The translations under genes and the position numbers were made by a program. The notes beneath the pieces are model-generated. The model worked only from the letters and a program-made list of their open reading frames with translations. It had not been told where the DNA came from and ran no database searches. Shown in pieces: positions 52,441 to 60,766 of a stretch of 64,000 nt of DNA. How positions within the stretch are numbered: the first letter of the stretch is position 1; each line of letters begins with the position of its first letter. This DNA comes from DASUZB01 sp036377075 (GTDB lineage: Bacteria > Actinomycetota > CALGFH01). Where the stretch lies: NCBI GenBank assembly GCA_036377075.1, contig DASUZB010000315.1, positions 1 to 64,000 of the forward strand, given 5' to 3'.

Positions 52441-52672
52441 GGAGCCGGTCAGGAGGGTGAACCCGGACCGTGCCAGGTCGAGCGCGCGATCACGGAGCCC
52501 GGCCGGGCTCTGGCCAGTGGCACCTCCCCTGGCGATGCGGCCGGGAACGTGCGGGCTCCCGCCAGGTGAGTGCGGGCGCCCGCCTCCCAATTGAGCTCAC
52601 AACGCCAACCGGGTCGAGACCCGGCCAAGGCCAGCACCAACTCCAACCAGCCAGCAGGAGCGAAACGACCGG

Positions 52673-53650
52673 TTAGGGCCGCCGGTGGCCGCGCGCGGCG
52701 GCGTCGACGGGAGGAAGGACGAGCCGCGCGCCCGGATGGATGAGGCCGGGGTCGTCGCCGAGGACGCCGCGGTTGGCGGCGTAGACGCGCCGCCAGTAGC
52801 GATCGATCCGGCCGGGGGATCGGCGGCCGCGTGGAAGGTGGGCCGCGGCGATGTCCCAGAGCGTGTCCCCGGGCCGGACCACGTACCGACCGCCCACCCC
52901 CGCGCCCGCCGCTGCCGGCCCATGGCCCGCTTCTTCCGCAGCGGCTGCCGCGTCCCCGGCCCGGCTCGCGCCTGGGCCCTGGACGCCGGCCGCCGACGGC
53001 GAGCCCGGCGCGGTGGTGGTCGTCCCCGCCGTCGTCGCGGTCACGCCGGGCGGCCGGCTCCCACCCAGCCACGTCGGCAGCGGCACCCACGGCGGCGATG
53101 GCGCGGTCGAGCCGGTCGGAGGGACTCCAGGCGGCCCCGGCTGCCGCGCACCCGCCCCAGGCAACGCCGAACCGTGGCCGCCACGGTCGAACCCCGGATG
53201 GTTCCTCGCGCCCGCGACGGCGGCACCACCCGCGAGCGCCGAGGCAGCCGCAGCGGGTGGGCGGTCAGGCGGTGCCGAGGCGGGATCCGCCCACGCCACC
53301 GCAGGCGCGAACACCGCCTGCGCAAGCAGGACACCGCCGAGCAGCCCGTCGAGCGCCCGACTCAGCACCGGCAACGCGACCAGGCGGGCACCCCGCCCCG
53401 CCAGCAAGCCCGGTACGCCCGGCAGCCAGGCCGCCACCCGCAAGGCGACGACCAGGACCAGGTACCCGGCCAGCAGCTCCGCCGCCACCGCCAGCACCGC
53501 GAGCAGCCCGGCCACCGGGTCGACCACCCGGTCGCCGAGCCCGCCGAGCGCCCGCACCTGCCCGGCCACCGGCCCCGCCACCCGGACGAGCGCGACCTCC
53601 AGGCAGGCAAGCCCACCCAGCAGGCGGACGCCACGGCCAACTCGCTGCAC
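52673..53650 (-). CDS. Membrane protein with C-terminal LysM domain
   Basis: A 325-residue protein. Hydrophobic segments fill residues 10 to about 135 (LLAVLAVAAELLAGYLVLVV, LLGGVLLAQAVFAPAVAWA). A disordered Pro/Gly/Thr-rich linker follows, then a C-terminal LysM domain (YVVRPGDTLWDIAAAHLPRG ... YAANRGVLGDDPGLIHPGAR). It is probably anchored in the membrane and binds peptidoglycan. Similar LysM proteins sit between the Rv3235 gene and pilus genes in other Actinomycetota. GTG at 53650 is my choice, without a strong ribosome binding site. Confidence 0.8.
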   Translation of the reverse strand: MQRVGRGVRLLGGLACLEVALVRVAGPVAGQVRALGGLGDRVVDPVAGLLAVLAVAAELLAGYLVLVVALRVAAWLPGVPGLLAGRGARLVALPVLSRALDGLLGGVLLAQAVFAPAVAWADPASAPPDRPPAAAASALAGGAAVAGARNHPGFDRGGHGSALPGAGARQPGPPGVPPTGSTAPSPPWVPLPTWLGGSRPPGVTATTAGTTTTAPGSPSAAGVQGPGASRAGDAAAAAEEAGHGPAAAGAGVGGRYVVRPGDTLWDIAAAHLPRGRRSPGRIDRYWRRVYAANRGVLGDDPGLIHPGARLVLPPVDAAARGHRRP

Positions 53651-53671
53651 CTCGAACCACCATCTGCTTTC

Positions 53672-53703
53672 GTTGGCAACAGTTTGACTCCACTTTCCTA
53701 TCA
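53672..53703 (-). promoter_or_regulatory. Motif related to the 51095-51134 direct repeats, upstream of the LysM gene
   Basis: GTTGGCAACAGTTTGACTCC (53672-53691) followed by ACTTTCCTATCA aligns with GTTGCTACAGTTTGCTTC and TATTTGCCTCTCA at 51094-51124. About 23 of 32 positions are identical, in the same orientation to the downstream gene. Confidence 0.5.
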
Positions 53704-53866
53704 ACACTTCCAGATGGCCGTCAACGCGTCGTCCACAGGACCGACCACTCGCCCGCCCCACACGGGATCGAAGCCACCGGCAACGAAAGCCAAGTGAGCA
53801 GATCGACCCGCCTCACCGCGGCGTATCGTGACCGAACCGGCACCGCGAGGCCGGCAAGGAGGGCCC

Positions 53867-54451
53867 ATGGTCGAGCCGGAGGAGCCGGACCCCCCGCTGC
53901 GCCGAGTCTTCGAGGAGCTCGAGGCGGAGTTCGAGGCCGGGCTGCGCCACGAGGCCGAGCGGGAGGCGGTCGCGGCGATCCGCGCCGAGGTGGGGGCGAC
54001 GCCCTTGTGGGCGCAACTGGCCCGCCGCGTCGGCGCCGAGGGGGTCGTCCGCGCCGGCGCCCGCCTGCTGCGCGGCACGCTGGTGGCCAGCTACCCCGAC
54101 TTCTTCGTGCTGGAAGCACCCGACGGCGGGCAGCACCTGGTCCGCGCCGAAGCCGCCTCGCTGGCGCTACCGCCCGGCAAGGCCACCCTGCAGCCACTGC
54201 CCGCCGCCACCCAGCGCCGCTACCACTTCGCGCTCGCCCTGCGCGAGCTCGCCAGGCGACGCGAACCCGTCAGGGTCGAACTGGCCGACGGCAGCACCGC
54301 CGAAGGCACCATCGAAGCGGTCGGCAGCGACTACCTTGAGCTGGCCGAGCACGACGTCGGGGAGGCCCGCAGGGAGGCGGTGGTCAGGGCGCGGCGCCTC
54401 ACGGCCTTCGCCGCCGTCGCCTTCGTCACTCTGCCTCCGGAGCGCCGATGA
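53867..54451 (+). CDS. Conserved hypothetical protein
   Basis: A 194-residue soluble protein. An acidic N-terminal helix (EELEAEFEAGLRHEAEREAV) is followed by two beta-rich segments, LRGTLVASYPDFFVLEAPDG and VRVELADGSTAEGTIEAVGS, which look like small SH3/Sm-type barrels. I do not recognise a named family. A homologue occupies this place beside the excisionase-like gene in related genomes by my recollection only. The ATG has AAGGAGG upstream, with a TATCGT (53824-53829) as possible -10. Its end overlaps the convergent HTH gene by 26 bp. Confidence 0.75.
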   Translation: MVEPEEPDPPLRRVFEELEAEFEAGLRHEAEREAVAAIRAEVGATPLWAQLARRVGAEGVVRAGARLLRGTLVASYPDFFVLEAPDGGQHLVRAEAASLALPPGKATLQPLPAATQRRYHFALALRELARRREPVRVELADGSTAEGTIEAVGSDYLELAEHDVGEARREAVVRARRLTAFAAVAFVTLPPERR

Positions 54452-54671
54452 GCGGATGCGCCTTGGCCCACTCGCGGGTCTCGGCGTGCATCCGCTCGAT
54501 GTACTCCTCGAGCTGGTTGCGGTCCACCCGCCAGACCCCGCGGCCGCCCAGCTTGACGGCGGGCAGGTCGCCGCTACGGACCAGCGCGTACACCTGCGCC
54601 ACCCTCACGTTGAGGATGGTGGCCACGTCCTCGAGCGTGTAGAAGCGTGGCTCGACGCCGGGAGTCGACAT
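54426..54671 (-). CDS. BldC/excisionase-like small helix-turn-helix DNA-binding protein
   Basis: An 81-residue MerR-like winged-helix protein: YTLEDVATILNVRVAQVYAL and VRSGDLPAVKLGGRGVWRVD, then an acidic amphipathic tail. The fold is that of the excisionase (AlpA/Xis) and BldC families. BldC of Streptomyces binds head-to-tail on direct repeats and delays development. The ATG has AGGAGG upstream. It diverges from the Tad pilus cluster across an AT-rich region that contains AGAAGCAAA, so it may control the cluster. Confidence 0.85.
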   Translation of the reverse strand: MSTPGVEPRFYTLEDVATILNVRVAQVYALVRSGDLPAVKLGGRGVWRVDRNQLEEYIERMHAETREWAKAHPLIGAPEAE

Positions 54672-54802
54672 GAAGGCCTCCTGCGCACCAAGGCTGCGCT
54701 GACCGACGGCTAGGGCATCCGGCCGGGCCGGGCGTTTCATCCACAGTATCAGCCGCCCTGTTTGCATTCAATAGCGCTCCGCACCATCCTCTTGTAACCG
54801 TT

Positions 54803-54818
54803 TACCGTCAGAAGCAAA
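54803..54818 (+). promoter_or_regulatory. TACCGT and AGAAGCAAA motif ahead of the pilus cluster
   Basis: TACCGT (54803-54808), a -10-like hexamer, is followed by AGAAGCAAA (54810-54818), a 9-mer that also occurs, in the same orientation to its gene, upstream of the Rv3235-family gene (complement of 51104-51112). The region 54770-54845 is strikingly AT-rich for this genome. Confidence 0.45.
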
Positions 54819-54903
54819 TAACCCTTTTTTCATTATTGCGCACTTGATCTCAGACGCCCAAGTCAGGCATGTTCGGCCGGATCCGTCGAAACACCGAGAG
54901 GTC

Positions 54904-55797
54904 GTGTTCCCCCTGTCCAATCCCGAACCGGCCCAGCTGGTTCCCGTCCAGGCCACCGCCGCCACGCGCCTGGGAACCTCCTCCCGCCCCGACGGCCGGC
55001 TCGCCCTCGGGCTGCTGCTGGTGCTCGTCGCCGTGCTCGGCGGCGCCCTCTTCCTGCAGCGCGCGCAGCGGCTGGAACCCGTCTACGTGGCAGCCCGCGA
55101 CCTGCCCTCCGGCACCATCCTGGCCGGCGGCGACCTGGCCGTCGCCTCGGTGCGCCTACCCGCCGCCGAGCTCCGCCTCTACCTCCGGCCGACCCGTCCC
55201 GAGTCGCTCACCGGCCGCGTGCTGATCGCCCCCGTCCCCAAGGACGCGCTCGTCCCCGCCGCCGCCACGGCCGGCTCCAGCGCCGACGCCGACACGGTCG
55301 AGCTGCCGGTCAGGGTCGAGCCCGGCGACCTCGCCCAGGGCCTGCGACCAGGCGACCGGGTCCAGGTCCTCGCCGCCTACAGCGACGGCCCCCGCCGCGG
55401 TCATGCTTTCGTGCTGCTCCCTGGCGCCGAGGTCGTCCGCGTCCTGCGGGACGCCGACGCCCTCGGCGGCCCCGACCGCGACACCGGCGTCCAGGTGCGC
55501 CTGCCCAGCGACCGCGCAGCCCTGGTCACCGCCGCCATCGCCAACGCCCGCATCTTCGTCGTCAAGGCGCCACCCCGTCCCACCACCCCGGCCCAGGCTC
55601 CCGGCCAGGTCGGCCCCACCACCACCGACCCCAGCACGTCCACCACCGGCGACCCCGGCCAGACCACCACCTCCGGCCCACGCCAAGCCAGCCAGACCGG
55701 GCCGACCTCGACCTCCACCGGCACGGCCGGCCCCACCTACCCGCCCGGCCTCGGCGGCCGCCAACCGGCTCGGCCGCCCCGCTCCGCGCCACGGTGA
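54904..55797 (+). CDS. cpaB: CpaB-like pilus assembly protein (SAF domain)
   Basis: A 297-residue protein. It has a cytoplasmic N-terminus, one span (LALGLLLVLVAVLGGALFL), and an SAF/RcpC-type domain with VYVAARDLPSGTILAGGDLA, GRVLIAPVPKDALVPAAA and ELPVRVEPGDLAQGLRPGDR. A long Thr/Pro/Ser-rich tail follows. CpaB guides assembly of Tad/Flp pili across the envelope. The GTG at 54904 is close to GAGAGG; a TTG at 54844 is an equally open alternative that would lie 25 nt after the AGAAGCAAA motif. First gene of the pilus cluster. Confidence 0.85.
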   Translation: MFPLSNPEPAQLVPVQATAATRLGTSSRPDGRLALGLLLVLVAVLGGALFLQRAQRLEPVYVAARDLPSGTILAGGDLAVASVRLPAAELRLYLRPTRPESLTGRVLIAPVPKDALVPAAATAGSSADADTVELPVRVEPGDLAQGLRPGDRVQVLAAYSDGPRRGHAFVLLPGAEVVRVLRDADALGGPDRDTGVQVRLPSDRAALVTAAIANARIFVVKAPPRPTTPAQAPGQVGPTTTDPSTSTTGDPGQTTTSGPRQASQTGPTSTSTGTAGPTYPPGLGGRQPARPPRSAPR

Positions 55798-55801
55798 CGC
55801 C

Positions 55802-57118
55802 ATGGCGAGGCTGCGGATCGTCACCGCCGGCACCGGTGCCCCCTGGGAAGCCGCGCTCGTGCAGGCCTGCCAGGATCGCGGCAGCGCGGCGGAGGTCGTC
55901 CAGCGCTGCTACGACGTCGGCGACCTGCTCGCCGCCGCGGCCGCCGGCCGCGCGCAGGTCGCCGTGGTCGCCGCCGGTACCCGCTGGCTCGACCGCGAGG
56001 CGGTCACCCGGCTCGCTGCCTCCGGCGTCGCCGTGGTCGGCGTCGTGCCGGACGGCGACGAGGACGCCGAACGCCGCCTGCGACAGCTCGGCATCGCCCA
56101 CGTCGCCCGCAACCTCGACCCTCCCGGCACCCTGCTCGAGCTGGCCGGCACCGCCGCCCTCGCCGACCCGGCGGGCGGCACCGACGGCGACGCCGGGACG
56201 CCGCCCGACCCTGGCCCAGCCCAACGCCGCCGCACCCTGGTCGCCGTCTGGGGACCCAAGGGTGCGCCCGGCCGCACCACCGTCGCCCTCAACCTCGCCT
56301 TCGAAGCCGCCCCGCTCGCCGGCGAGACCCTGCTGGTGGACGCGGACACCTACGGCGGCTCGGTCGCCCAGGCCCTCGGCTTCCTGCAGGACTACCCGGG
56401 CCTCGCCTGGGCGGCCCGGCTCGCCGGCCGCGGCGAGCTCGACGGTCCCCGGCTGTGGCAGGCGACGCGCCGGGCCGCCCGGGAGGGTCCACGGGTCCTC
56501 GCCGGCCTGCCCCGCGCGGAGCTCTGGACCGAGGTACGGCCCAGCACCTGGGAATCCCTGCTCGACCTGTTCCGCACGGCCTTCCCGCTCACCGTCGTCG
56601 ACCTCGGCTTCTGCCTCGAGGAGGACGAGGAGCTCCTCTACGACCAGGTCCGCTTCCGCCGCAACGCCGTCGCCCGCAGCGCCCTCGCCCACGCCGACCT
56701 GGTCGTCGCCGTCACCCGCGCCGACCCGGTCGGCCTGCACGACTTCATCCGCGCCTGGCAGCAGCTCAGCGAGCTGGGCATCCCCGGCGACCGCATCCGG
56801 TTGGTCGTCAACCAGGCCCGCGGTGGCCTGTTCGCCGGCGACCCGGCCACCCAGATCCGCGCGGCACTGACCCGCTACCTCGGCATCGAGCCGGCCGCCT
56901 TCATCCCCTACGACCGCGCGGCGGTCGACGCCGCCCTGATGGCCGGCCAGTCCCTCGTCGAGGCACGGCCCGGCTCGCCGGCCCAGCAGGCCCTGGCCGC
57001 CCTGGCGGCGTCCATCTTCGGCGAGCGCCACGCCCAGCAGCCCCGCCGCGCCAAGCGCCACCGGGGCTTCACCCTGGCCGGCCGAACGGCGGCGGTCCCC
57101 GGCGGCAGGGAGGCATGA
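55802..57118 (+). CDS. CpaE/TadZ-like ParA-family ATPase
   Basis: A 438-residue protein. An N-terminal receiver-like domain (1 to about 130, RIVTAGTGAPWEAALVQA, VAVVAAGTRWL) precedes a P-loop ParA/MinD-type domain with VWGPKGAPGRTTVALNLA, LLVDADTYGGSVAQALGF and VVDLGFCLEEDEELL. The P-loop has Arg where Lys is normal (GAPGRTT), a variant common in actinobacterial CpaE proteins. TadZ-like proteins place the pilus machine at the membrane. It starts 4 bp after cpaB. Confidence 0.9.
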   Translation: MARLRIVTAGTGAPWEAALVQACQDRGSAAEVVQRCYDVGDLLAAAAAGRAQVAVVAAGTRWLDREAVTRLAASGVAVVGVVPDGDEDAERRLRQLGIAHVARNLDPPGTLLELAGTAALADPAGGTDGDAGTPPDPGPAQRRRTLVAVWGPKGAPGRTTVALNLAFEAAPLAGETLLVDADTYGGSVAQALGFLQDYPGLAWAARLAGRGELDGPRLWQATRRAAREGPRVLAGLPRAELWTEVRPSTWESLLDLFRTAFPLTVVDLGFCLEEDEELLYDQVRFRRNAVARSALAHADLVVAVTRADPVGLHDFIRAWQQLSELGIPGDRIRLVVNQARGGLFAGDPATQIRAALTRYLGIEPAAFIPYDRAAVDAALMAGQSLVEARPGSPAQQALAALAASIFGERHAQQPRRAKRHRGFTLAGRTAAVPGGREA

Positions 57119-57119
57119 C

Positions 57120-58355
57120 GTGGCCGGCAACGACAGCGCCGAGCAGATCGTCGAACGCGACGTCCGCGAACTGGTCCGCCGCCGTGGCCTCGACCCGGCC
57201 GACGGCGACGCGGCCGCCGTCCGCCGCCTGATCGACGAGGTCGTCGCCGACTACCAGGAGCGCAGCCTCACCGCCAACCTCCCCCTGCTGCTCGACCTCG
57301 CCCAGGTGGCCAAGTCCGTGGCCGACCGGGTCGTCGGCGTGGGCCCGCTGCAGCCCTTCTTCGACGACCCGGAAGTGGAGGAGGTCTGGGTCAACGAGCC
57401 GGGCAAGGTCTTCGTCGCCAAGGCCGGCCAGCCCCGCCTGACCACCACCGTCCTCGACGAGCAACAGGTCCACGACCTGGTCGAGCTGATGCTGCGCTCC
57501 AGCGGCCGCCGCGTGGACCTCTCCAGTCCGTTCGTGGACGCGACCCTCGCGGACGGCTCCCGTCTCCACGTGGTCATCCCGGACATCACCCGGCGCCACT
57601 GGGCGGTCAACATCCGCCGGTTCGTCCTCAGGGCGAATTCCCTCGACGAGCTGGTGCGGCTCGGCACCCTCAGCATCCAGTGCGCACGGTTCCTGGAGGC
57701 CTCGGTCGTCGCCGGCCTGAACCTGGTGGTCGCCGGAGCCACCCAAGCCGGCAAGACCACCTTGCTCAACTGCCTCGCCGCCGCGATCCCACCCCGCGAG
57801 CGCGTGATCACCTGCGAGGAGGTCTTCGAGCTCCAGGTCGACCTGCCCGACGTGGTGGCGATGCAGACCCGCCAGCCCAACCTCGAGGGGGAGGGCGAGA
57901 TCCGGCAGCGCCGCCTGGTCAAGGAGGCCCTCCGCATGCGCCCCAACCGCATCATCGTCGGGGAGGTCCGCCAGGAGGAATGCCTCGACCTGCTGATCGC
58001 GCTCAACAGCGGCTTCCCTGGGATGACCTCGATCCATGCCAACTCCGCCCGCGAGGCGCTTGCCAAGCTGACCACCCTGCCGCTGCTCGCCGGCGAGAAC
58101 GTCTCCCACCGCTTCATCCTGCCGACCGTGGCCGGCACCATCGACCTGATCGTCAACCTGACCAGCGACGGTGCCGGGCACCGCCGGGTCGACGAGGTGC
58201 TGGCCGTGTCCGGCCGGGTCGAGCACGACCAGGTCGAGGCGAGCCCGGTGTTCCGCCTGCGCGACGGGCGCCTCGGCTGGACCGGCCAGTACCCGCCGCA
58301 CGCGGAGCGCTACCAGGCCGCCGGCTACGACCTGGTGGAGGTGCTCGGCGGATGA
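57120..58355 (+). CDS. tadA: TadA/CpaF-family type IV secretion ATPase
   Basis: A 411-residue CpaF-type ATPase: VGPLQPFFDDPEVEEVWVNE, RVDLSSPFVDATLADGSRLH, Walker A VAGATQAGKTTLLNCLAAAI, ITCEEVFELQV, the His box MTSIHANSAREALAKL, and Walker B-type RMRPNRIIVGEVRQEECLDL. It powers pilus extension (and perhaps retraction) at the inner face of the membrane. GTG start 1 bp after the tadZ stop; coupled to tadB by ATGA. Confidence 0.95.
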   Translation: MAGNDSAEQIVERDVRELVRRRGLDPADGDAAAVRRLIDEVVADYQERSLTANLPLLLDLAQVAKSVADRVVGVGPLQPFFDDPEVEEVWVNEPGKVFVAKAGQPRLTTTVLDEQQVHDLVELMLRSSGRRVDLSSPFVDATLADGSRLHVVIPDITRRHWAVNIRRFVLRANSLDELVRLGTLSIQCARFLEASVVAGLNLVVAGATQAGKTTLLNCLAAAIPPRERVITCEEVFELQVDLPDVVAMQTRQPNLEGEGEIRQRRLVKEALRMRPNRIIVGEVRQEECLDLLIALNSGFPGMTSIHANSAREALAKLTTLPLLAGENVSHRFILPTVAGTIDLIVNLTSDGAGHRRVDEVLAVSGRVEHDQVEASPVFRLRDGRLGWTGQYPPHAERYQAAGYDLVEVLGG

Positions 58356-59218
58356 CGGACTGGCCCGTCCTGGTGCTGCCCGCGCTGCTGGCCGCCGGGC
58401 TGGTGCTGATCGGCCTCGGCATGGCCGGGCGGCGGCGCCCGCCACGCCGGCGCCGCCCAGGGATCCGCCTGGCGGGGTGGCTCGCCCAGGCCGGCATCGC
58501 CGGCGCCCGGCCCGAACGGGTCGCGGTCGCCTGCGCCGCGCCCGCGCTGCTGGCCGCCGCGCTGCTGCTCGCGCTCACCGGCTCGGCCTGGGTCGCGCTT
58601 GCGTTCGCGCTGCTCAGCGGCTACCTGCCCGTGTTGGCGCTGCGCGCCAGGCAGCGGCGCCGTGGTCGCGAGCTGCAGGCGGTGTGGCCCGACGCGATCG
58701 ACAACCTCGCCTCGGGCGTGCGGGCCGGGCTCGCGCTGCCGGAGGCGGTCGCCGGGCTGGCCGAGCGTGGGCCGCAGGCGCTGCGTCCCGCGTTCGCCCG
58801 CTTCGCCGCCGACTACCACGCCACCGGCCGCTTCGGCGCCGCCCTCGACGGGCTGAAGGACGAGCTCGCCGACCCGACCGCCGACCGGGTCGTCGAGGCG
58901 CTGCGGATCGCCCGCGAGGTCGGCGGCACCGAGCTGGGGCGGATCCTGCGCACCCTGGCCAACTTCCTGCGCGACGAGTACCGCGTGCGCAAGGAGCTCG
59001 AGGCCAGGCAGGCGTGGGTCGTGGTCGCCGCCCGGCTCGCCTTCGCGACGCCCTGGCTGGTGCTGTTGATGTTGTCGAGCAAGCGCGAGGCGGTGGCCGC
59101 CTACCGCGGCCCGGGCGGGGCGGCGGTGCTCGCCGCCGGGGCGGTGATGGCCACGGCCGGGTACCGGCTGATGCTGCGCATGGGGCGCATCCCGGACGAG
59201 CAGCGGGTGCTCGGATGA
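58352..59218 (+). CDS. tadB: TadB-like pilus platform membrane protein
   Basis: A 288-residue T2SSF-domain protein. N-terminal spans (LVLPALLAAGLVLIGLGMAG, AVACAAPALLAAALLLALTG) are followed by a cytoplasmic helical domain with WPDAIDNLASGVRAGLALPE and VVEALRIAREVGGTELGRIL, and C-terminal spans. It forms the inner-membrane platform with TadC. ATGA overlaps on both sides. Confidence 0.92.
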   Translation: MTDWPVLVLPALLAAGLVLIGLGMAGRRRPPRRRRPGIRLAGWLAQAGIAGARPERVAVACAAPALLAAALLLALTGSAWVALAFALLSGYLPVLALRARQRRRGRELQAVWPDAIDNLASGVRAGLALPEAVAGLAERGPQALRPAFARFAADYHATGRFGAALDGLKDELADPTADRVVEALRIAREVGGTELGRILRTLANFLRDEYRVRKELEARQAWVVVAARLAFATPWLVLLMLSSKREAVAAYRGPGGAAVLAAGAVMATAGYRLMLRMGRIPDEQRVLG

Positions 59219-60156
59219 GCGCCGCGCTGGCGATCAGCCTCGTCTTCGTCGCCGGCTGGGCGCTGGTCGCCTCGGCGGTCGCGAGGCTGCGCCGGCCCCG
59301 CCTGGTGGACCGGCTCGACCCGTACCTGCGTGGCTTGGTGCCGCCACGGTCCCGCTTGCTGGCCGGCGACGAGCGGCCGCTGACCCCGTTCCCGACGTTG
59401 GAGCGGCTGCTCTGGCCGTTGCTGGAGGAGGGTGCCCGCCTGGTGGACCGCTGGGTCGGTGGGTCGGCGGGGGTCGCGAGGCGGCTGCGCGAGGCCGGCC
59501 GCGAGGACGGCGTTGCCCGCTTCCGCGCCGAGCAGGTGCTGTGCGGCCTGGCGGGGTTCGCCGTCGCGGTCCTTGCCGCCCTGGTCGTGCCCGGGCTGGC
59601 CGGCGGCCGGGTTTCCGCGCTGACCCTGGTCGGTGCGGCGGCGCTGGGGGTGCTCGGTGGCGTGCTTGGCCGGGACTGGTGGCTGACCCGTGAGGTCGAG
59701 CGCCGCCACCAGCGCATGCTGGCGGAGTTCCCGACCCTTGCCGACCTCGTCTGCCTGGCGGTGACCGCCGGGGAGGGGCCGCGAGCGGCCATCGAGCGGG
59801 CGTGTGCCCGTTCGCACGGCGAGGTGAGCCGCGAGCTCGCCGTGGTCCTCGCCGATATGCGCGGCGGGCTGCCGTTCACCGCCGCGATGGAGCGCCTCGC
59901 CGGGCGCGTGCCGGTGCCGCTGGTCGCCCGGTTCGTCGACGGGCTGGTGGTGGCGACCGAGCGGGGCACGCCCCTGGCCGAGGTCCTGCGTGCCCAGGCG
60001 GCCGACGTCCGGGAGCAGCGCAAGCGGCAGCTGATCGAGGCCGGCGGCCGCAAGGAGGTGCTGATGCTGGTGCCGGTCGTGTTCCTCGTCATGCCGGTGG
60101 TGGTGCTGTTCGCCCTGTACCCGGGCTACTTCAGCCTGATGCGGATCGCCCGCTGA
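59215..60156 (+). CDS. tadC: TadC-like pilus platform membrane protein
   Basis: A 313-residue T2SSF-domain protein: FPTLADLVCLAVTAGEGPRA, LAVVLADMRGGLPFTAAMER, FVDGLVVATERGTPLAEVLR and a terminal span in VLMLVPVVFLVMPVVVLFAL. It pairs with TadB. Coupled by ATGA to tadB and followed after 11 bp by the small Flp-like gene. Confidence 0.92.
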   Translation: MSAALAISLVFVAGWALVASAVARLRRPRLVDRLDPYLRGLVPPRSRLLAGDERPLTPFPTLERLLWPLLEEGARLVDRWVGGSAGVARRLREAGREDGVARFRAEQVLCGLAGFAVAVLAALVVPGLAGGRVSALTLVGAAALGVLGGVLGRDWWLTREVERRHQRMLAEFPTLADLVCLAVTAGEGPRAAIERACARSHGEVSRELAVVLADMRGGLPFTAAMERLAGRVPVPLVARFVDGLVVATERGTPLAEVLRAQAADVREQRKRQLIEAGGRKEVLMLVPVVFLVMPVVVLFALYPGYFSLMRIAR

Positions 60157-60167
60157 AAGGAGCTCCC

Positions 60168-60353
60168 ATGCTGTTGCGCCTGACCGCCGGCCTGCTGGCC
60201 GCGTCCGCCGATCCCGAGCGCGGCGACGTGCCTGGCTGGGTGCTCGTCACCGGGATGACCGTGGCGCTGGTGATGCTGATCTGGAGCCTGGCCAGCGACG
60301 CGCTCGCGAACCTTGTCACGGGGTTCTTTTCGAGCGTCAGCTTTGGTGGGTAG
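60168..60353 (+). CDS. Small single-span protein in the Flp pilin position
   Basis: A 61-residue protein with one span (VPGWVLVTGMTVALVMLIWS) and an N-terminal region LRLTAGLLAASADPERGD. Gene order (after tadC, before tadE) is that of the Flp pilin. The usual Gly/Glu-Tyr processing and polymerisation signature is not present, since the residues after the charged part read GWVLVTGM without a Glu at position +5. It may be an atypical pilin or an accessory protein. The ATG has AAAGGAG upstream. Confidence 0.75.
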   Translation: MLLRLTAGLLAASADPERGDVPGWVLVTGMTVALVMLIWSLASDALANLVTGFFSSVSFGG

Positions 60354-60355
60354 CG

Positions 60356-60766
60356 GTGCCGCGGTCGCGTGAGCGTGGCTCGGCGGTGGTGGAGTTCGTG
60401 CTGGTGGCGGCGGTGGCGCTCACCCTGGCGTTGGCGACCGCGCAGTTCGCGCTGTTCCTCTACGAGCGCAACGTGGTGATGGGCGCGCTGGCGGAGGGTG
60501 CGCGGGTGGGGGCGGCCTACGGCCGGGGCGCCGATGCGGGGGAGCGGGCCGCCGGGACGCTGGTTCGGCAGGCGGTCGGCGGTCGGGTCGCCGGTGCGGT
60601 CCACGTCCAGGGCAGGGCGGAGGGCGACCTGGTCGTGCTGCACGCGGTCGGGGAGCTGCCGTCGTTCGTGCCTGGGGTGCCTGGCCTGCCGGTGCGGATG
60701 ACCGCCTCGATGCACCGGGAGGAGCGGCTGTGCACGGGAGGCTGCCCGGCCCGTCCGGCGGGGTGA
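60356..60766 (+). CDS. TadE-like pseudopilin
   Basis: A 136-residue protein with the prepilin-like opening RERGSAVVEFVLVAAVALTL, containing the conserved Glu five residues into the hydrophobic helix, then QFALFLYERNVVMGALAEGA. This is the TadE fold, processed by a prepilin peptidase and thought to help start or cap the pilus. The GTG is 2 bp after the Flp-like stop. The gene ends in TGATG coupling with the next TadE-like gene. Confidence 0.9.
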   Translation: MPRSRERGSAVVEFVLVAAVALTLALATAQFALFLYERNVVMGALAEGARVGAAYGRGADAGERAAGTLVRQAVGGRVAGAVHVQGRAEGDLVVLHAVGELPSFVPGVPGLPVRMTASMHREERLCTGGCPARPAG

